64,000 nucleotides of DNA from positions 42,695,906 to 42,759,905 of the forward strand of contig OZ024718.1 in the NCBI GenBank assembly GCA_964016875.1, read 5' to 3'. A model generated the notes under the pieces. That model saw only the letters and a program-made list of their open reading frames with translations, was not told the DNA's origin and did no database searches. Positions within the stretch are counted from its first letter, which is position 1. Every line of letters begins with the position of its first letter. This DNA is from Fallopia convolvulus (lineage: Eukaryota > Streptophyta > Magnoliopsida > Caryophyllales > Polygonaceae). Shown here in pieces: positions 1 to 10,434 of this stretch. The position numbers and the translations under genes are program-made.

Positions 1-940
1 CATCAAGGTCCTTTGATGACACTTGTTTGTCATCAAGGCCCTTTTGATGACAAACAAATCAATCAAACTGTCATAAAGTAGCGATGACAGTTGACGACAA
101 TCGAACCGTCGTCAAGTAGAGATGACATTTGTGATGATAGTTGATGACAATCAAACCGTCATCAAGTAGTGATGACAGTGATGATAGTGATAACACATAT
201 TTGATGAAGCTTAAGTGATGATAGTTTGATGACACTTGTTTGTCATCAAGGCCCTTTTGATGACAAATTAATCGAACCGTCATCAAGTAGAGATGATAGT
301 TGATGATAATCAAACCGTCATCAAGTAACGATGACGATTGATGAGAATCGAACCGTCATCAAGTAGAGATGACATTTATGATGATAGTTGATGACAATCA
401 AACCGTCATCAAGTAGTGATGACACATATTTGATGACGCTTAAGTGATGATAGTTTGATGACACTTGTTTGTCATCAAGGCCCTTTTGATGACAAATTAA
501 TCGAACCGTCATCAAGTAGAGATGATAGTTGATGACAATCAAACCGTCATCAAGTAACGATGACAAGTGATGATAGTTGATGACGGTTCGAACCGTGTGA
601 TGACAGTTGTTTTTATATGGTTTGAATGCCTTTGATGATACTTTTTGTTATCAAAAAGTTGTCATCAAGACATTTTGATGACACTTTTTGCCTTTTATTA
701 CACTTTTTGTCATCAAAATTTTTTGATGACGGTGAAATAAATCGTGATGACGGTGAAATAAATTGTGATGACAGTGATGACGGTTGTTTTTATGTGGTTG
801 AATGCCTTTGATGATACTTTTTGTCATCATCAAGACATTTTGATGACACTTTTTACCTTTTATTATACTTTTTGTCATCAAAAAATTGTGATGACAGTGA
901 AATAAGTTGTGATGACGGTTATGAAAGTGATGATTGTGAT
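1..940. repeat. GATGAC/CATCAAG degenerate tandem repeat
   Basis: The whole stretch is built from short variants of GATGACA, GTCATCAAG and AACCGTCATCAAG on both strands. Two higher-order duplications are visible: a unit of roughly 245 bp (about 70-316 against about 326-565) and a unit of roughly 175 bp (about 606-770 against 784-930) that share long runs with small changes. The open frames across it are repeat translations with no protein character. AACCGTCAT-type motifs repeated in both orientations resemble subterminal repeats of plant CACTA transposons, but I see no CACTA terminus here, so that link is only a guess. The array runs off the left edge. Confidence 0.85.
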
Positions 941-944
941 GATG

Positions 945-1035
945 GTCAACGCCGGTCAAAGGCCGGTCAACGACCGGGTCAACTCGGTCAACGGGCGAGT
1001 CAACCCGGTCAACGACCGAGTCAACTCGGTGGGAG
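945..1035 (+). repeat. GGTCAAC short tandem repeat
   Basis: About ten imperfect copies of a 7-10 bp GGTCAAC(g/t)n unit, GC-rich compared with the AT-rich flanks, directly abutting the GATGAC array. No gene is visible. Confidence 0.8.
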
Positions 1036-1667
1036 TGGGGTGGAGGGTGGGTGATGGAGGTTTTTGCTATTTAGCTAATTTTCACACACTCCTTAATATC
1101 CACCTAATTAGCCTCTTTTTTTTGCTATTTATTTAAATCATCCTTTATTTTATTTAAGGGAATCTAGATAGATATAATTATAGATATTTTATTATATCTT
1201 GGGAAGCAAGAAAAGGTCTATTCTAACCTCCTTAGGGCCAGCCATATACCTTGCTTGCTCTCCAAGTATGAGCTTTGTATTCTACTATTTATACTCTTGA
1301 TTTTCATTAATAAAAATCAGCTTGAGATGAGATAAACTCTAAGAAAGGTTTATCTCATCTTTGGGCTCAAAAAGACGTGTGTATGCTTGCAGCCATTCGA
1401 GTTCATCATCATCATTAGAACTCCTTCTCTCTCACCGATTTCTGTTTGTTTTTGTTTAAGATTGGCTTGTTGATTTTGTCAATTAGATTGTTCTAGTTGT
1501 GATTGTTAAAGATCAAACTAGTTAATCAATTGGATTTAGCGTTAGAGCCAATCCAATTGAACTATCAAGTTGATTTCTTCAACCTATCAATTCAGTTTCG
1601 TCATTCATTCAATTCGAGTTGTTATTTCTTGTGCGACAAGTATTTTGAATTTGAAGGCAATTTGTAG
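1036..1667. other. No gene seen; AT-rich flank, possible LTR remnant
   Basis: AT-rich sequence without coding character. A short inverted repeat (TGAGATGAGATAAACT with its partner GGTTTATCTCATCT, about 1323-1360) and a nearby AATAAAAAT stretch look like the end of a transcript or of an LTR, but I found no second copy in the window. The sequence ends in TTTGTAG at 1661-1667, which could be the splice acceptor of the pyruvate kinase exon that follows, although a TGA lies between that acceptor and the conserved part of the exon. Confidence 0.35.
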
Positions 1668-1955
1668 GTTTGATTGGTTTACCGACAAGATCGGGATCCT
1701 GTGTGGTCAAATACGAGGTTTCTAAGGAGTAATCCGAGGCAATCACGTATCATAAGAGGGTTCTCAAATGCTCGGAGGAAAACTAAAATATTATGCACAA
1801 TTGGTCCGTGTACAAGCACATGTGAGATGATATGGAAATTAGCAGAATATGGGATGGATGTTGCACGCTTGAATATGTACCATGGTGATCATGTGTCTCA
1901 TCAAAAGAGAATTGACTTAGTTATGAAGTACAATTCTCAGTTTGAGGATAAAGTC

Positions 1956-2449
1956 TATTAGTGCATAAAAATTTGTCTTTATGTCCTAATGAATGTTCCT
2001 CTTTATTCACCTCTTTGCCTTCCGTTCCAAGCTATTTCTTCAACCTAAAACCTGCAAAACAATGGACACAGGGCGGGGGCGGGGTACCCTAATCCACCTC
2101 CGATTCCTAAGTCAAAAGAGCAATTTGTCGATTGAACGTCAAGGTACAAGTTAGACTTGCAAGTGAGTTCAACAACTTCTGAATATGCTTACCGTACATG
2201 GTGATCCCATTATTTATAATAGAAGAAAGGGACAGAGATGGTCGAAAATCCTATCTGAAGGGCCGGCCGAAATGCCTTGACAACCAAGCAAGCGATATCT
2301 TGCTCCCCGATCCACACGGAAATTCTGTCTTTCGACTAAGATAGATTTCTCCATCATAATGATAAAAAAAGCTATAATTTGATAGGAAAAATAATAAAGA
2401 AGGTTGAGAAAATACTTATAGAAAATATTTTTAATTATTTACCCTCACA
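1956..2449 (-). repeat. 3' LTR of the gypsy element in pyruvate kinase
   Basis: Longer of the two LTR copies (494 bp). On the minus strand it begins TGTGAGGG and ends near TTTTTATGCA. It carries about 100 bp absent from the partner copy. Confidence 0.8.
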
Positions 2450-2849
2450 CAAATGCCCCACTTGAATGATAGTTACATTCGATTGCGTCGCAACTAAGAC
2501 TCAAGTACTCTAGGACCTATTCGAAGTGGCCATGCGGATTAGTCGATGGGTCCCCTTAGCGCATTCGTACATTTGTATATTCGTACATCCATGAGCGATG
2601 ATCATGGGACCCATGCTCTCCCTTAAGCATATACACCACCGGATATCAAGATACACTCATTGGAACAAACAAAACAGAGAAGAGGGAGAACAGAACGTTG
2701 AAAAAAGATTCATTGCTAAGATTTTATTTTAAAAACAAATAAAAAACAAAAAACGAGCTTATTGCATTAGCCATTCTCAAACCAGCATCTCTACGAGGGG
2801 CTTCATAAGGCTCTCACTGTCGGCGATCCGAGATCGCGGCTACGAGGCT

Positions 2850-4260
2850 GCAGTCACGATGATAATTCGCGATCGCGGCTCTTTTTACAACAAGAACTTC
2901 GAGCGACATTCCAAGTCCGAGGGACGACAATCCCATCAAGACTCTTCAAAGAGTAGGCTCCTCGACCATACATTACGGTCACTCGATAAGGTCCCTCCCA
3001 ATTCGGGTTGAGCTTGTCATCTGCGGGGTCGCATGCGCTTTCCATGACTCGTCGATGTACAAGTTCACTGACTCGAAAAGTGTGGTATCTCACGTGTTGG
3101 GCTAAGACCCATTCGGCTGCCCATTGGTAGGTCGCGGGTAGTATAGTTGCAGCGTCTCGACGATCCTCGGCGAAGTAGGGCGGTATGAAAGAGCACGCTT
3201 ATTCTCCTCAAGATCGAACAATGTTGTTCTCAGAGTTGGCATGCCGACTTCTAGCGGAATTACCGCTTCCCTGTCATATGCTAAAGCGAAGGGCGACTCC
3301 TCAGTCGATCTACGCGGGGTGGTGTGATAGGCTCATAGCACGGCCGGTAGCTCTTCGGCTCATCTTCCCTTATATTTCTCGAGGCGCTTCTTTAGCCCTT
3401 CAATGATCACTTTGTTTATCTCCTCGGCTTGTCCATTTTCTTGCGGGTAGCACACGGAAGAGTACACGTTTTGGATGCCCATCTCTTTGCAATACTCCTT
3501 AAATTTATCGTTGTTGAATTGTGTCCCATTGTCACCGATGAGAGCAAAAAGGATCCCGAAGCGCATGATGATATGCTCCCAAATGAATTTTTGGGTGTTG
3601 GCATGAAGAATGTTTGTTAAGGGCTTTACCTCCACCCATTTAGTGAAATAGTTGGTGGTGGTGATTAGGTAGCGGACATTCCCGGGCGCTCGCGAGAAGG
3701 GACCGGCGATATCAAGGCCCCAAAGCGCGAAAGGCCATGAACTAGTCAAGGCATAGTGGTCATCGATCGACATATTTGTGAGCCTAGTGAACCTTTGACA
3801 TTTATCGCACTTCCTTATGTACAACTTTTCATCTTTTTGCATGTAAGGCCAACAATACCCTTGAGAACAAGCTCGGAATGCAAAATTGCGACCTCCAGCG
3901 GGCATCCCGCATATTCCTTCATGGATCTCGTATAGTAGAGGCACAACCTTGCTTGGGGGTACGCATCTCAAGTATGGCTCAAAAAAATGTCGACGATACA
4001 ACATCTTTTCCGATGATAGCCAAAAACCTATGAGCCCTTAAGCGAACCTTTTAGGCCTCGGTGGTATCCAAGGGCAAGACGTTCTCATCCAAGAAGCGTA
4101 TCAAGGGAATTTTCCATCTGAGATCCTGTGCAGTTTTGTTTCCCACAACCGCGACCTTTGTCAAGGTGATTTCCACAATCGCGGCCGCGGGCATGTCATT
4201 GCTTTCGATTTCGCTTGAGGCATTGATTGTTGGACATCCCGAAACATCGACATGAATTGA
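2850..4260 (-). pseudogene. Gypsy integrase remnant (pol C-terminal part)
   Basis: Minus-strand reading from about 4260 down to 2850. It begins with the linker before integrase (IPLIRFLDENVLP, then LYRRHF), continues with the zinc-binding HHCC region (HEGICGMPAGG, then CDKCQRF), and then the catalytic core with all three acidic residues visible in GLDIAGPF, GDNGTQF and GQAEEINKV. The C-terminal GPY/F module reads NWEGPYRV near 3000. In a working element this enzyme inserts the cDNA into host DNA. Several stops and frame changes interrupt it between 3100 and 3360 and near 4010-4040. No reverse transcriptase sequence lies upstream, so this is what remains of pol after a large internal deletion. 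Confidence 0.8.
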
Positions 4261-4765
4261 GGTCTTAATTGAGCCTCCCTAACAAGTAGCCAGCATTTCA
4301 AAAGTACAGTAAATGTTTGTTCAATCAAATGATAAGAGTCTTGAAAACAACAATGAAAATAAAAGTACAAATTTAAAGCCAGGTTGAAGAGTGAGCAAAT
4401 GTAGCAAAAGTGATCTTCCCTCATCTCCTTGAAAGCCTTCCTTTGGTTTTCAGTCCTTGATTATGAATCCCTTTTAGACCCAATTCGTGGCTCGATCAAC
4501 TATCATTCTGAGACAGGATTGAGATCAACCGACGAGGGGCTGTCAAGGTCTCTCCTTGCCCCATCGCCGTCAAATTTTCAGCACTCGCTGCGATCGGTGC
4601 ATGCCGCAATTCCGGTTCGCTGCTGGCTGCGATTGCGGCGACAATCCGCGACCGCGACCCTGCCTAGGGTTCGCGCGAACCCCGAGGCGATGATTTCTTG
4701 TTGCTCTTCTCACCATAGAAATTTCTTGTGGATATGAATCTTGGTTTCCCACAAACGGCGCCGAC
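4261..4765 (-). other. Gypsy 5' leader and gag stub
   Basis: Between the integrase remnant and the high LTR there is no recognisable gag, protease or RT. The last 60 bp hold the primer binding site. A short GC-rich minus-strand stretch (about 4560-4700) may be the start of gag or leader sequence; I cannot identify it further. Confidence 0.4.
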
Positions 4766-5163
4766 TGTTGATGCATAAAAATTCGCCTTGATGCCCTAAT
4801 GAATGCTCCTCTTCGCCTTCTTTTCTAAGCTTCTTCTTCAACCTAGAACTTGTAAAACAATGGACACATGGAATCCACCTCATGAACTTTTAAATATTTT
4901 TACCATACGTGGCGATCCCATGTATTTATAATGGAAGAAAGGGAGAGGGATGGTCGAAAATCCCATATCTAGGGCCGATCGAGATGCCTTGACACCCAAG
5001 CAAGCGATATCTTGCTCCCCAATCCACACGGAAATTCTATATTTCGACTAAGATAGATTCCTTCGTCATAATGATAAGAAACGGTATAATTCAATCAGGA
5101 AATAATAAAGAAGGTTGAGAAAATACTTACAGAAAATACTTTTTAATTATTTACTCGCTCACA
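4766..5163 (-). repeat. 5' LTR of the gypsy element in pyruvate kinase
   Basis: Partner of 1956-2449, about 398 bp, with the same terminal sequences and an internal deletion. Confidence 0.8.
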
Positions 5164-5192
5164 AATTCATATCCATTATGGTTGATACTAAG

Positions 5193-5870
5193 GTATTGAC
5201 TAGTTGTTATTGTAATTGCGTCTTTTAATATTATGTAGTGTATGCTTAATTTGTTAGAAATGATATTTTTGTGTTTAGCCTATTAGCTCAAATGGTAGAG
5301 CATTTTGCTTAAAGAAAAGGGTAATGTAATGTATTAACAATTTTGTAGACCTTTGTTTATGCCTGTTAATAGCTCAACTCACAAATGTAGACCGGTTAAT
5401 GCCAGTCTACATTTTGTGTTTAGCCTATTAACTTAAATGCTATTATACCCCTATTTAAAGGCTATTTGCAAAAACCACCCATTTTTTAATTCTTCAATCT
5501 TTTTCTTAATGTTTTATTAATTATCTTTTTTTGCTTTATGTAGCGATTTATCTTGTATCATAATCTTCTTTTCAATTTTTTAGTAATTACCTTGTTTCCT
5601 TCTTAATTACTCCCTCTGTTTCGCAAAAGCTCATTTTTTGTGTTTTATAAAATTTGTCTTTTTACCCTTTTCCCATTTTTTTTCCTATTTTACTCTTAAT
5701 AGTTACTGTATAATACTAATGATGTGATGTATTAAAAATTTCCTAGAATACATTACACTTTTCTAGTCTCATTAGTCGTTTCATCTTCTTCTCTATAAAG
5801 TAACTTAAAATGACAGAAATCCATCCAATGTAATCTACCCTTTCTTTCTCCTCTTCTTCTCATTTAGGTG
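5193..5870. other. AT-rich sequence, no gene; tRNA-like box A and one Stowaway-like end
   Basis: It begins with what looks like the intron after the pyruvate kinase exon. At 5278-5321 a tRNA-like segment reads TTAGCTCAAATGGTAGAGCA, a good D-arm/box A, followed by a possible anticodon arm, but no T-arm or box B follows, so at most this is a tRNA-derived SINE head. The phrase TTTTGTGTTTAGCCTATTA occurs at about 5268 and again at about 5415. At 5610 CTCCCTCTGTTTCGC resembles a Stowaway terminal repeat; no matching inverted partner was found. Confidence 0.35.
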
Positions 5871-5874
5871 CAAA

Positions 5875-6264
5875 CTAGTCTTAGTTCCCGTACCTTGCAC
5901 GGGATTTTATAATATTATTGCATGATTTATTTGTATTTGTTAAATTTTGATTAAATTTATATAAGGAAGGATATCTTTAAAAATTATACGTCTCTTATCT
6001 ACAAAAAATTATCATTTTTAAAATAATTACTGAAAATTAATATACGGAAGATTTAAAAAAAAAACAATACATATCTTATCTAAAAAATTATTCTATCTAA
6101 AAGTAAAACTAATATATTAATTGTTTTGTTTAATATGTGAATATAACTAATTAAAAAATAGTTCAATTAATTTCAACCAATCAGATTGATTTAAAAGAGA
6201 TGGAGAATTTTATTTCATGCGGGATTGTTTTAAATATTATTTTAATCTCTGCTTTAGTATATAG
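5875..6264 (-). mobile_element. Short non-autonomous Helitron-like element
   Basis: On the minus strand the low end has a Helitron 3' signature: a hairpin (TCCCGTGC...GTACGGGA, one mismatch) about 8 bases before CTAG, followed by T in the flank. The other boundary is inferred because the sequence ending in TTTAGTATATAG at 6264 is shared with a second copy ending at 8040, and the two stay related inward (both contain TTTCAACCAATCAGATTGAT). A canonical 5' TC is not visible. No rep/helicase coding. Confidence 0.5.
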
Positions 6265-6475
6265 TAATGATGATGATTAATTTTTACACCTACTATAGGA
6301 AAAAGAAAAATAATAATTGTACGTACATTACACTATATTCATATTAATTAAAGTTAATTATCTAAACCTAGCATATACATTCTATCTAAAAGTAAAATAA
6401 ATATCCTAATATTTATATGATATATAGCCAAATCCAAAAATTTTTAGAATATTTCACATGGATATAAATAATACT
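6265..6475. other. AT-rich Helitron-related sequence left of the MULE
   Basis: Contains CTATCTAAAAGTAAAA also present in the neighbouring Helitron-like copy, suggesting that this is the left arm of a second copy (continuing at 7894-8040) into which the Mutator-like element inserted. No hairpin terminus is visible for this copy. No gene. Confidence 0.35.
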
Positions 6476-6484
6476 TTTATTATA

Positions 6485-7884
6485 GAGAAATAATCAGTGC
6501 GAATGGGCGCCTAGGTGAGAATTAAGAATAAATCTCGCTCGTCCATTCCAAAAAATCAACGCCCCTAATTAAACATTCATTAAAAAGGATAAAATACAAG
6601 ACGGGCGAATTTTTCCCGTATTATTCGCGTATTTTTCAATAAAATACGGCACGGACGAATTTTTTCCCGTATTATTCACGTATTTTTCGAAAAATACATT
6701 TTTATGAGACGCGCACAGTTTGTTCATCAGAAATAGCGATTTGTTCATCAATATTCACCATTTTGTTCATCAATACTAACTCATTGTGCATCGAGTTATT
6801 GATAACATTGTTCATCGATTTCGAACTTTTTTAATTTTTAGTTTTATTTTTTAACCTTATTTATGTGTATGAATACAATATTATCTAGTTTTTGATGCAC
6901 ATATAATTAGTTTCGATATACCAATATTTGTTCATTGATATAACCTTGTTTGTTCATTGATATACCATTATTTGTTCTTTGATATACTCTTCTTTGTTCA
7001 TTGGTATACCATTATTTTTTCATTAATATACCCTATTTGTTCATTGATATAATCTTTTTTGTTCATTAATCTAACCTTTGTTTGTCCATTGGAGTGCTTT
7101 AAGGCTAACTTGTCAATACGAATGAAGTGCTCAATATAGTACCAAAATAAGATAAGTTTGATGTAGAAACTTGAATGCAAAGGATAATAGATAAAGAGTC
7201 TGATTTTGCAATAATATGGTGTATGCCAAGAGAACGAGATAGCAACAAATCGAATAGGAGTGCTTGTGCCTTATTTAGCTATGAACAAATTGACGTTATT
7301 AATGAACAAATATGCATATAGCAATGAACAAATTGAGGTTACTAGTGAACAAATATGCATCTAGCAATGAACAATTATACGAAAAAGGCAATGAACAAAT
7401 ATGCATAAACCAATGAACAAATTGATGTTACTAATGAACAAATATGCACAAACCGATGAACAAATATGCCAAAACCAATGAACAAATATTTTCGTTTTTT
7501 ATGAACAAAATCACAATGTTGATGAGCATATTACATGCAATTTTGATACACATTTGTTCATTTTTTATGTACAAACAATAGATTTTTGATGCACAAGCAA
7601 TAGTTTATTTATGCACAAAATCACAGTTTTGATGAACAAAATCATAGTGTTAATGAACAAATCCACATTATTGATGAACAAATCCATAATATTGATGAAC
7701 AATCTGGGCGCGTGTCCTATTTCCGTTTTTTTCAAAAATAAGCGAATAATTCGCCAATAATTCGCATGTGCCGTTTTTCCCCTTTTTAAGTGAAATGATC
7801 AGCGCCTTTAATTTTTCTTCATCCAACGGCTCTTGTTCTTTCTTATTTCGCACCTGGGCGCCCATTCGCACCTAAACCAGACTC
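6485..7884. mobile_element. Long-TIR Mutator-like (MULE) foldback element
   Basis: Exact 9 bp TSD TTTATTATA at 6476-6484 and 7885-7893. The 1,400 bp between them starts GAG and ends CTC and is a large inverted repeat: GTGCGAATGGGCGCC near the left end pairs with GGGCGCCCATTCGCAC near the right end, and the similarity continues inward through CGAATAAT/CGTATT-rich sequence for about 250 bp. The core is also mirror-like: the left half repeats TTTGTTCAT and the right half repeats ATGAACAAAT, dozens of times. There is no transposase frame, so it would need a transposase supplied in trans. A 9 bp TSD and G...C ends are Mutator superfamily traits. Confidence 0.85.
6720..7690. repeat. TTTGTTCAT / ATGAACAAA degenerate tandem repeats
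   Basis: Core of the MULE. About 6720-7080 holds repeated TTTGTTCATTGATAT variants on the plus strand. About 7260-7690 holds ATGAACAAATATGC variants, the reverse complement, giving a very long imperfect stem. Short open frames here are repeat translations. Confidence 0.85.
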
Positions 7885-7893
7885 TTTATTATA

Positions 7894-8040
7894 TGTGGGA
7901 TCTAAAATTATTTTTAACCAATAAAAATACTCAATTAAATTTCAACCAATCAGATTGATTTTAAAAAAAGGTGGTGTGGTCCAATCTAAAAGTGACATGT
8001 GTGATTTAACAATTTTTTTAACCTCCACTTTAGTATATAG
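7894..8040 (-). mobile_element. Right arm of a second Helitron-like copy
   Basis: Shares CAATTAAATTTCAACCAATC and the terminal TTTAGTATATAG with the element at 5875-6264. Together with part of 6265-6475 it appears to be a copy split by the MULE. Boundaries are approximate. Confidence 0.4.
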
Positions 8041-8173
8041 TTATGATTCTCTCAATACTAGTAATCTACCCTTTCTTTTTACAATTCCAAGTTGTGCTTG
8101 TACGTTTATTTATACATATAAATTTCTTAAGCTTTTTTAATTTTTTGTTCAGGAAGATTTAGATAACATAAGT

Positions 8174-8425
8174 ATGACTTCCAAAAATGCTCAAAAGAAT
8201 GGTTTTAGCTTTGATTTGAACCTCCAACTAAACGAAGACGTCCAAATCAAAGTCAAGCATCATTTTGATTTGAACTTCCCAACGGATGTATCTTTTGAAA
8301 CACTCAAGCCTCCTCATGATTTTGATTTGAATTTATTCCCAAATGAACAATCGGTGTCTTCAATGATGCTCATAATGCGGTTGGAGAAAACAAGATGCCC
8401 CTCCAAAATAGAGAGATCCTTATGA
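8174..8425 (+). CDS. Small ORF with repeated FDLN motifs
   Basis: An 83-codon frame from a true ATG. It contains the motif FDLN three or four times (FDLNLQLNED, FDLNFP, FDLNLFPNE) spaced about 20 residues apart, and lacks any other domain. DLN-type motifs resemble EAR repression motifs, and N-termini of some plant DNA-transposon proteins (mariner-like ones among them, as I recall) also carry FDLN repeats. The frame ends before any helix-turn-helix or DDE region. It lies beside a dead LINE, and no promoter or splice context is clear. It is most likely the start of a decayed transposase, with a short real peptide as the alternative; I cannot decide. Confidence 0.35.
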   Translation: MTSKNAQKNGFSFDLNLQLNEDVQIKVKHHFDLNFPTDVSFETLKPPHDFDLNLFPNEQSVSSMMLIMRLEKTRCPSKIERSL

Positions 8426-8834
8426 CCAAAGAACTACGACAACTAATAATAATCATGTTCCCGCTAATGAAGAGTGTTATTAAGTGAATGATCTTCTAGT
8501 AGTTATCGTAGGCGATCGATCTCTTCCGTGGTGTTTGATAGTTTGTGGGATTGAGATTTGATTTTGGATTTAATGAATATGTTGAACATCAGTGTGCATG
8601 CTCCACATGAAGGTCTGAGGTTCGAGGAAAAGAAACAGTTTCTAGGAAGAATTGGATTATTTGATGAGGGACATTCCAAGGACTAAGCTTTTGGTGATCG
8701 GTCTGGATTTTAACAGTCACATGGGGAAGGCTAAAGACGGACAAGATGAGGTGCACGAAGGTTTCATGTTTGGGGACAGAAATGAGGGTGGTCGAGCCTT
8801 GCTAGATTTTTCAAAACACTGTTGGAAAACGCGT

Positions 8835-9650
8835 CTGTAGCCAGAAAATATTTAGCCACGAATTTTGGCGAGGGTAATTTGGGTGGCAACGACCATAAGT
8901 TTAACCACAAATATTTCAGTTTGCGGTAATGTGGCCATGAAATATAGAGTTGTGGCTAGTTTTGGGGCCGAATAGCCCCGAAAAGTGAGCGCGACTAGAT
9001 TTGGTTGTAGATTTCTGGCCATATTGTCATGAAAACAAGCTCGTGTCTAACGTTAAGGCCCAATGGACGCGAATTTCACGCGTAGCTAGATTCATTTCTA
9101 GAGTAGTAGCTAATTAGCCACGAAAAAAGATTCGTGTGTATATTCAGGACAAAGTCTGGAGCTAAGTACCCACATACTAGTCGTGGCTAGGTTTGTGGAT
9201 ATTTGTGTGGGTAATTTGAATCATTGACTCATAAATGGTCCTTCATTTCGTTAGAATTTTTAGAATAACTACAAAACTAGCCACGAGTTCTTATTTTCGT
9301 GTCTAACATAGTTTGTTTGGAAACATCTGCGATAACAGTCACGAGATTAGCCACAAGTTCTTTATTTCGTGAGAAATCTGCAGAAATAACCACGAGACTA
9401 GTCACGAGTTCTTCGTTTCGTGTCTAACTTTGTTTGTTTAGAAAAATTTGCAGAAACAGTCACGAGATTAGCCACGAGTTCTTCATTTCGTGAGAAATCT
9501 GCAGAAATAACCACGAGACTAGTCACGAGTTCTTCATTTCGTGTCTAACTTTGTTTGTTTGGAAAAATTTCCAGAAACAGTCACGAGATTAGCCACGAGT
9601 TCTTCATTTCGTGGTAAATCTTCAGAAATAACCACAAGATTTCAACGAAG
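8835..9650. repeat. Left subterminal repeats of the CACTA element
   Basis: GCCACGA, CACGAGTTCTT and CATTTCGTG motifs in both orientations. From about 9275 to 9620 a unit of about 120 bp (AACCACGAGACTAGTCACGA ... TTTCGTG) is repeated in tandem nearly unchanged. Such arrays are where CACTA transposases bind. Confidence 0.75.
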
Positions 9651-9936
9651 GAAGAGGAGAAGAGTACGTTTGGATTGGGCTGCTCCTCCATATGGGCCGA
9701 GTACGGTGATCCAAAAACGGGCCCATTTTTTTTTGACTCCCAAGCCCATCAGATTTTCTATTACCTCACAAGCCCATTCCTAATTAATTTTTATTATTTG
9801 TAAAATTATTTCCACTATAAATAACAATTATTTTAAAATTTTAATAAATATTACCCATAGGCCTTTATAAAAAAATATTTATTAAAATAAAATATCAATC
9901 ATGCTCACCTAGGAAAATTAATAATTTTCATAATTT
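9651..9936. other. No gene seen
   Basis: AT-rich link between the subterminal repeats and the minisatellite. A short frame (9541-9783) is only a run-through of the repeats. Confidence 0.4.
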
Positions 9937-10357
9937 TTAATTCTTATGAGAAATCGTTATATTCATTTAGAATCGTTCATTCTTATGAGAAATCGTTATA
10001 TTCATTTGGAATCGTTCATTCTTATGAGAAATTGTTATATTCATTTAGATTCGTTCATTCTTATGAGAAATCGTTATATTCATTTAGAATCGTTCATTCT
10101 TATAACATATTGTTATATTCCTTTAGAATCATTTATTCTTATAACAAATCATTATATTCATTTAAAACCGTTCATTCTTGTAAGAAATCGTTATTGTCCT
10201 TTAGAGTCGTTCATTCTTATAAGAAATCGTTATATTTCTTTAGAATCATTCATTCTTATAAGAAAATGTTATATTTCTTTAGAATCGATCATTCTTATAA
10301 GAAAGCGTTACTTTCATTTAGAATCGATCATTCTTATAAGAAATCGTTATATTTCTT

Positions 10358-10434
10358 AGGATTTAGGGTTTAGGGTTTAGGGTCTAGGGTTTAGGGTCTA
10401 GGGTTTAGGATTTAGGGTTTAGGGTTTAGGGTCG
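10358..10434 (+). repeat. Interstitial telomere-like block, TTTAGGG orientation
   Basis: About ten TTTAGGG units with TCTAGGG and TTTAGGA variants, emerging from a minisatellite copy through TTATATTTCTTAGGATTTAG. Confidence 0.9.

Larger units (their letters stand above)
1956..5163 (-). mobile_element. Internally deleted Ty3/gypsy LTR retrotransposon
   Basis: Direct terminal repeats lie at 1956-2449 and 4766-5163. Both copies share TGCATAAAAATT near the low end and TTAATTATTTAC...CTCACA at the high end; the high copy is about 100 bp shorter because of internal deletion. The flanking 5 bp are AAGTC (1951-1955) and AATTC (5164-5168), a TSD with one mismatch, supported independently because removing the element restores the pyruvate kinase frame. 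Read on the minus strand, the primer binding site beside the high LTR contains GGCGCCGTTTGTGGGAA (about 4746-4762) and a purine tract AAGTGGGGCA (2454-2463) precedes the low LTR. Only integrase remains inside; gag, protease, reverse transcriptase and RNase H are missing, so the copy is dead. Confidence 0.85.
1674..5192 (+). pseudogene. Plastid-type pyruvate kinase exon fragment, split by a gypsy element
   Basis: Residues read from 1674 to 1955 match the N-terminal part of plastid pyruvate kinase: a RRKTKILCTIGP block, then MIWKLAEYGMDVARLNM and HGDHVSHQK. The match stops at GTC (1953-1955), where a gypsy element (1956-5163) begins. On the far side, after the duplicated target bases, the same frame resumes at 5169 with ISIMVDTK, which is the next pyruvate kinase block (usually IAIMLDTKG), ending AAG at 5192 followed by GTATTG, a plausible splice donor exactly where plant genes break this motif. 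The enzyme normally makes pyruvate and ATP from phosphoenolpyruvate in the plastid. Here only about 100 residues of a protein of more than 500 are present and no further exons are visible, so this is a genomic exon fragment, not a processed copy. There is a TGA just upstream of 1674. Confidence 0.8.

Noticed and set aside
71..959. ORFs in the GATGAC array (His/Asp-rich)
   Set aside because: Direct translation of short tandem repeats on either strand, without protein features.
5278..5321. A functional tRNA gene
   Set aside because: A box A and possible anticodon arm are present, but no T-arm, box B or matching acceptor stem.
9946..10373. Repetitive ORFs with (MRNRYIHLESFIL)n-type peptides
   Set aside because: A 39 bp repeat keeps every frame open by arithmetic; the peptide changes with the frame and there is no start context or domain.
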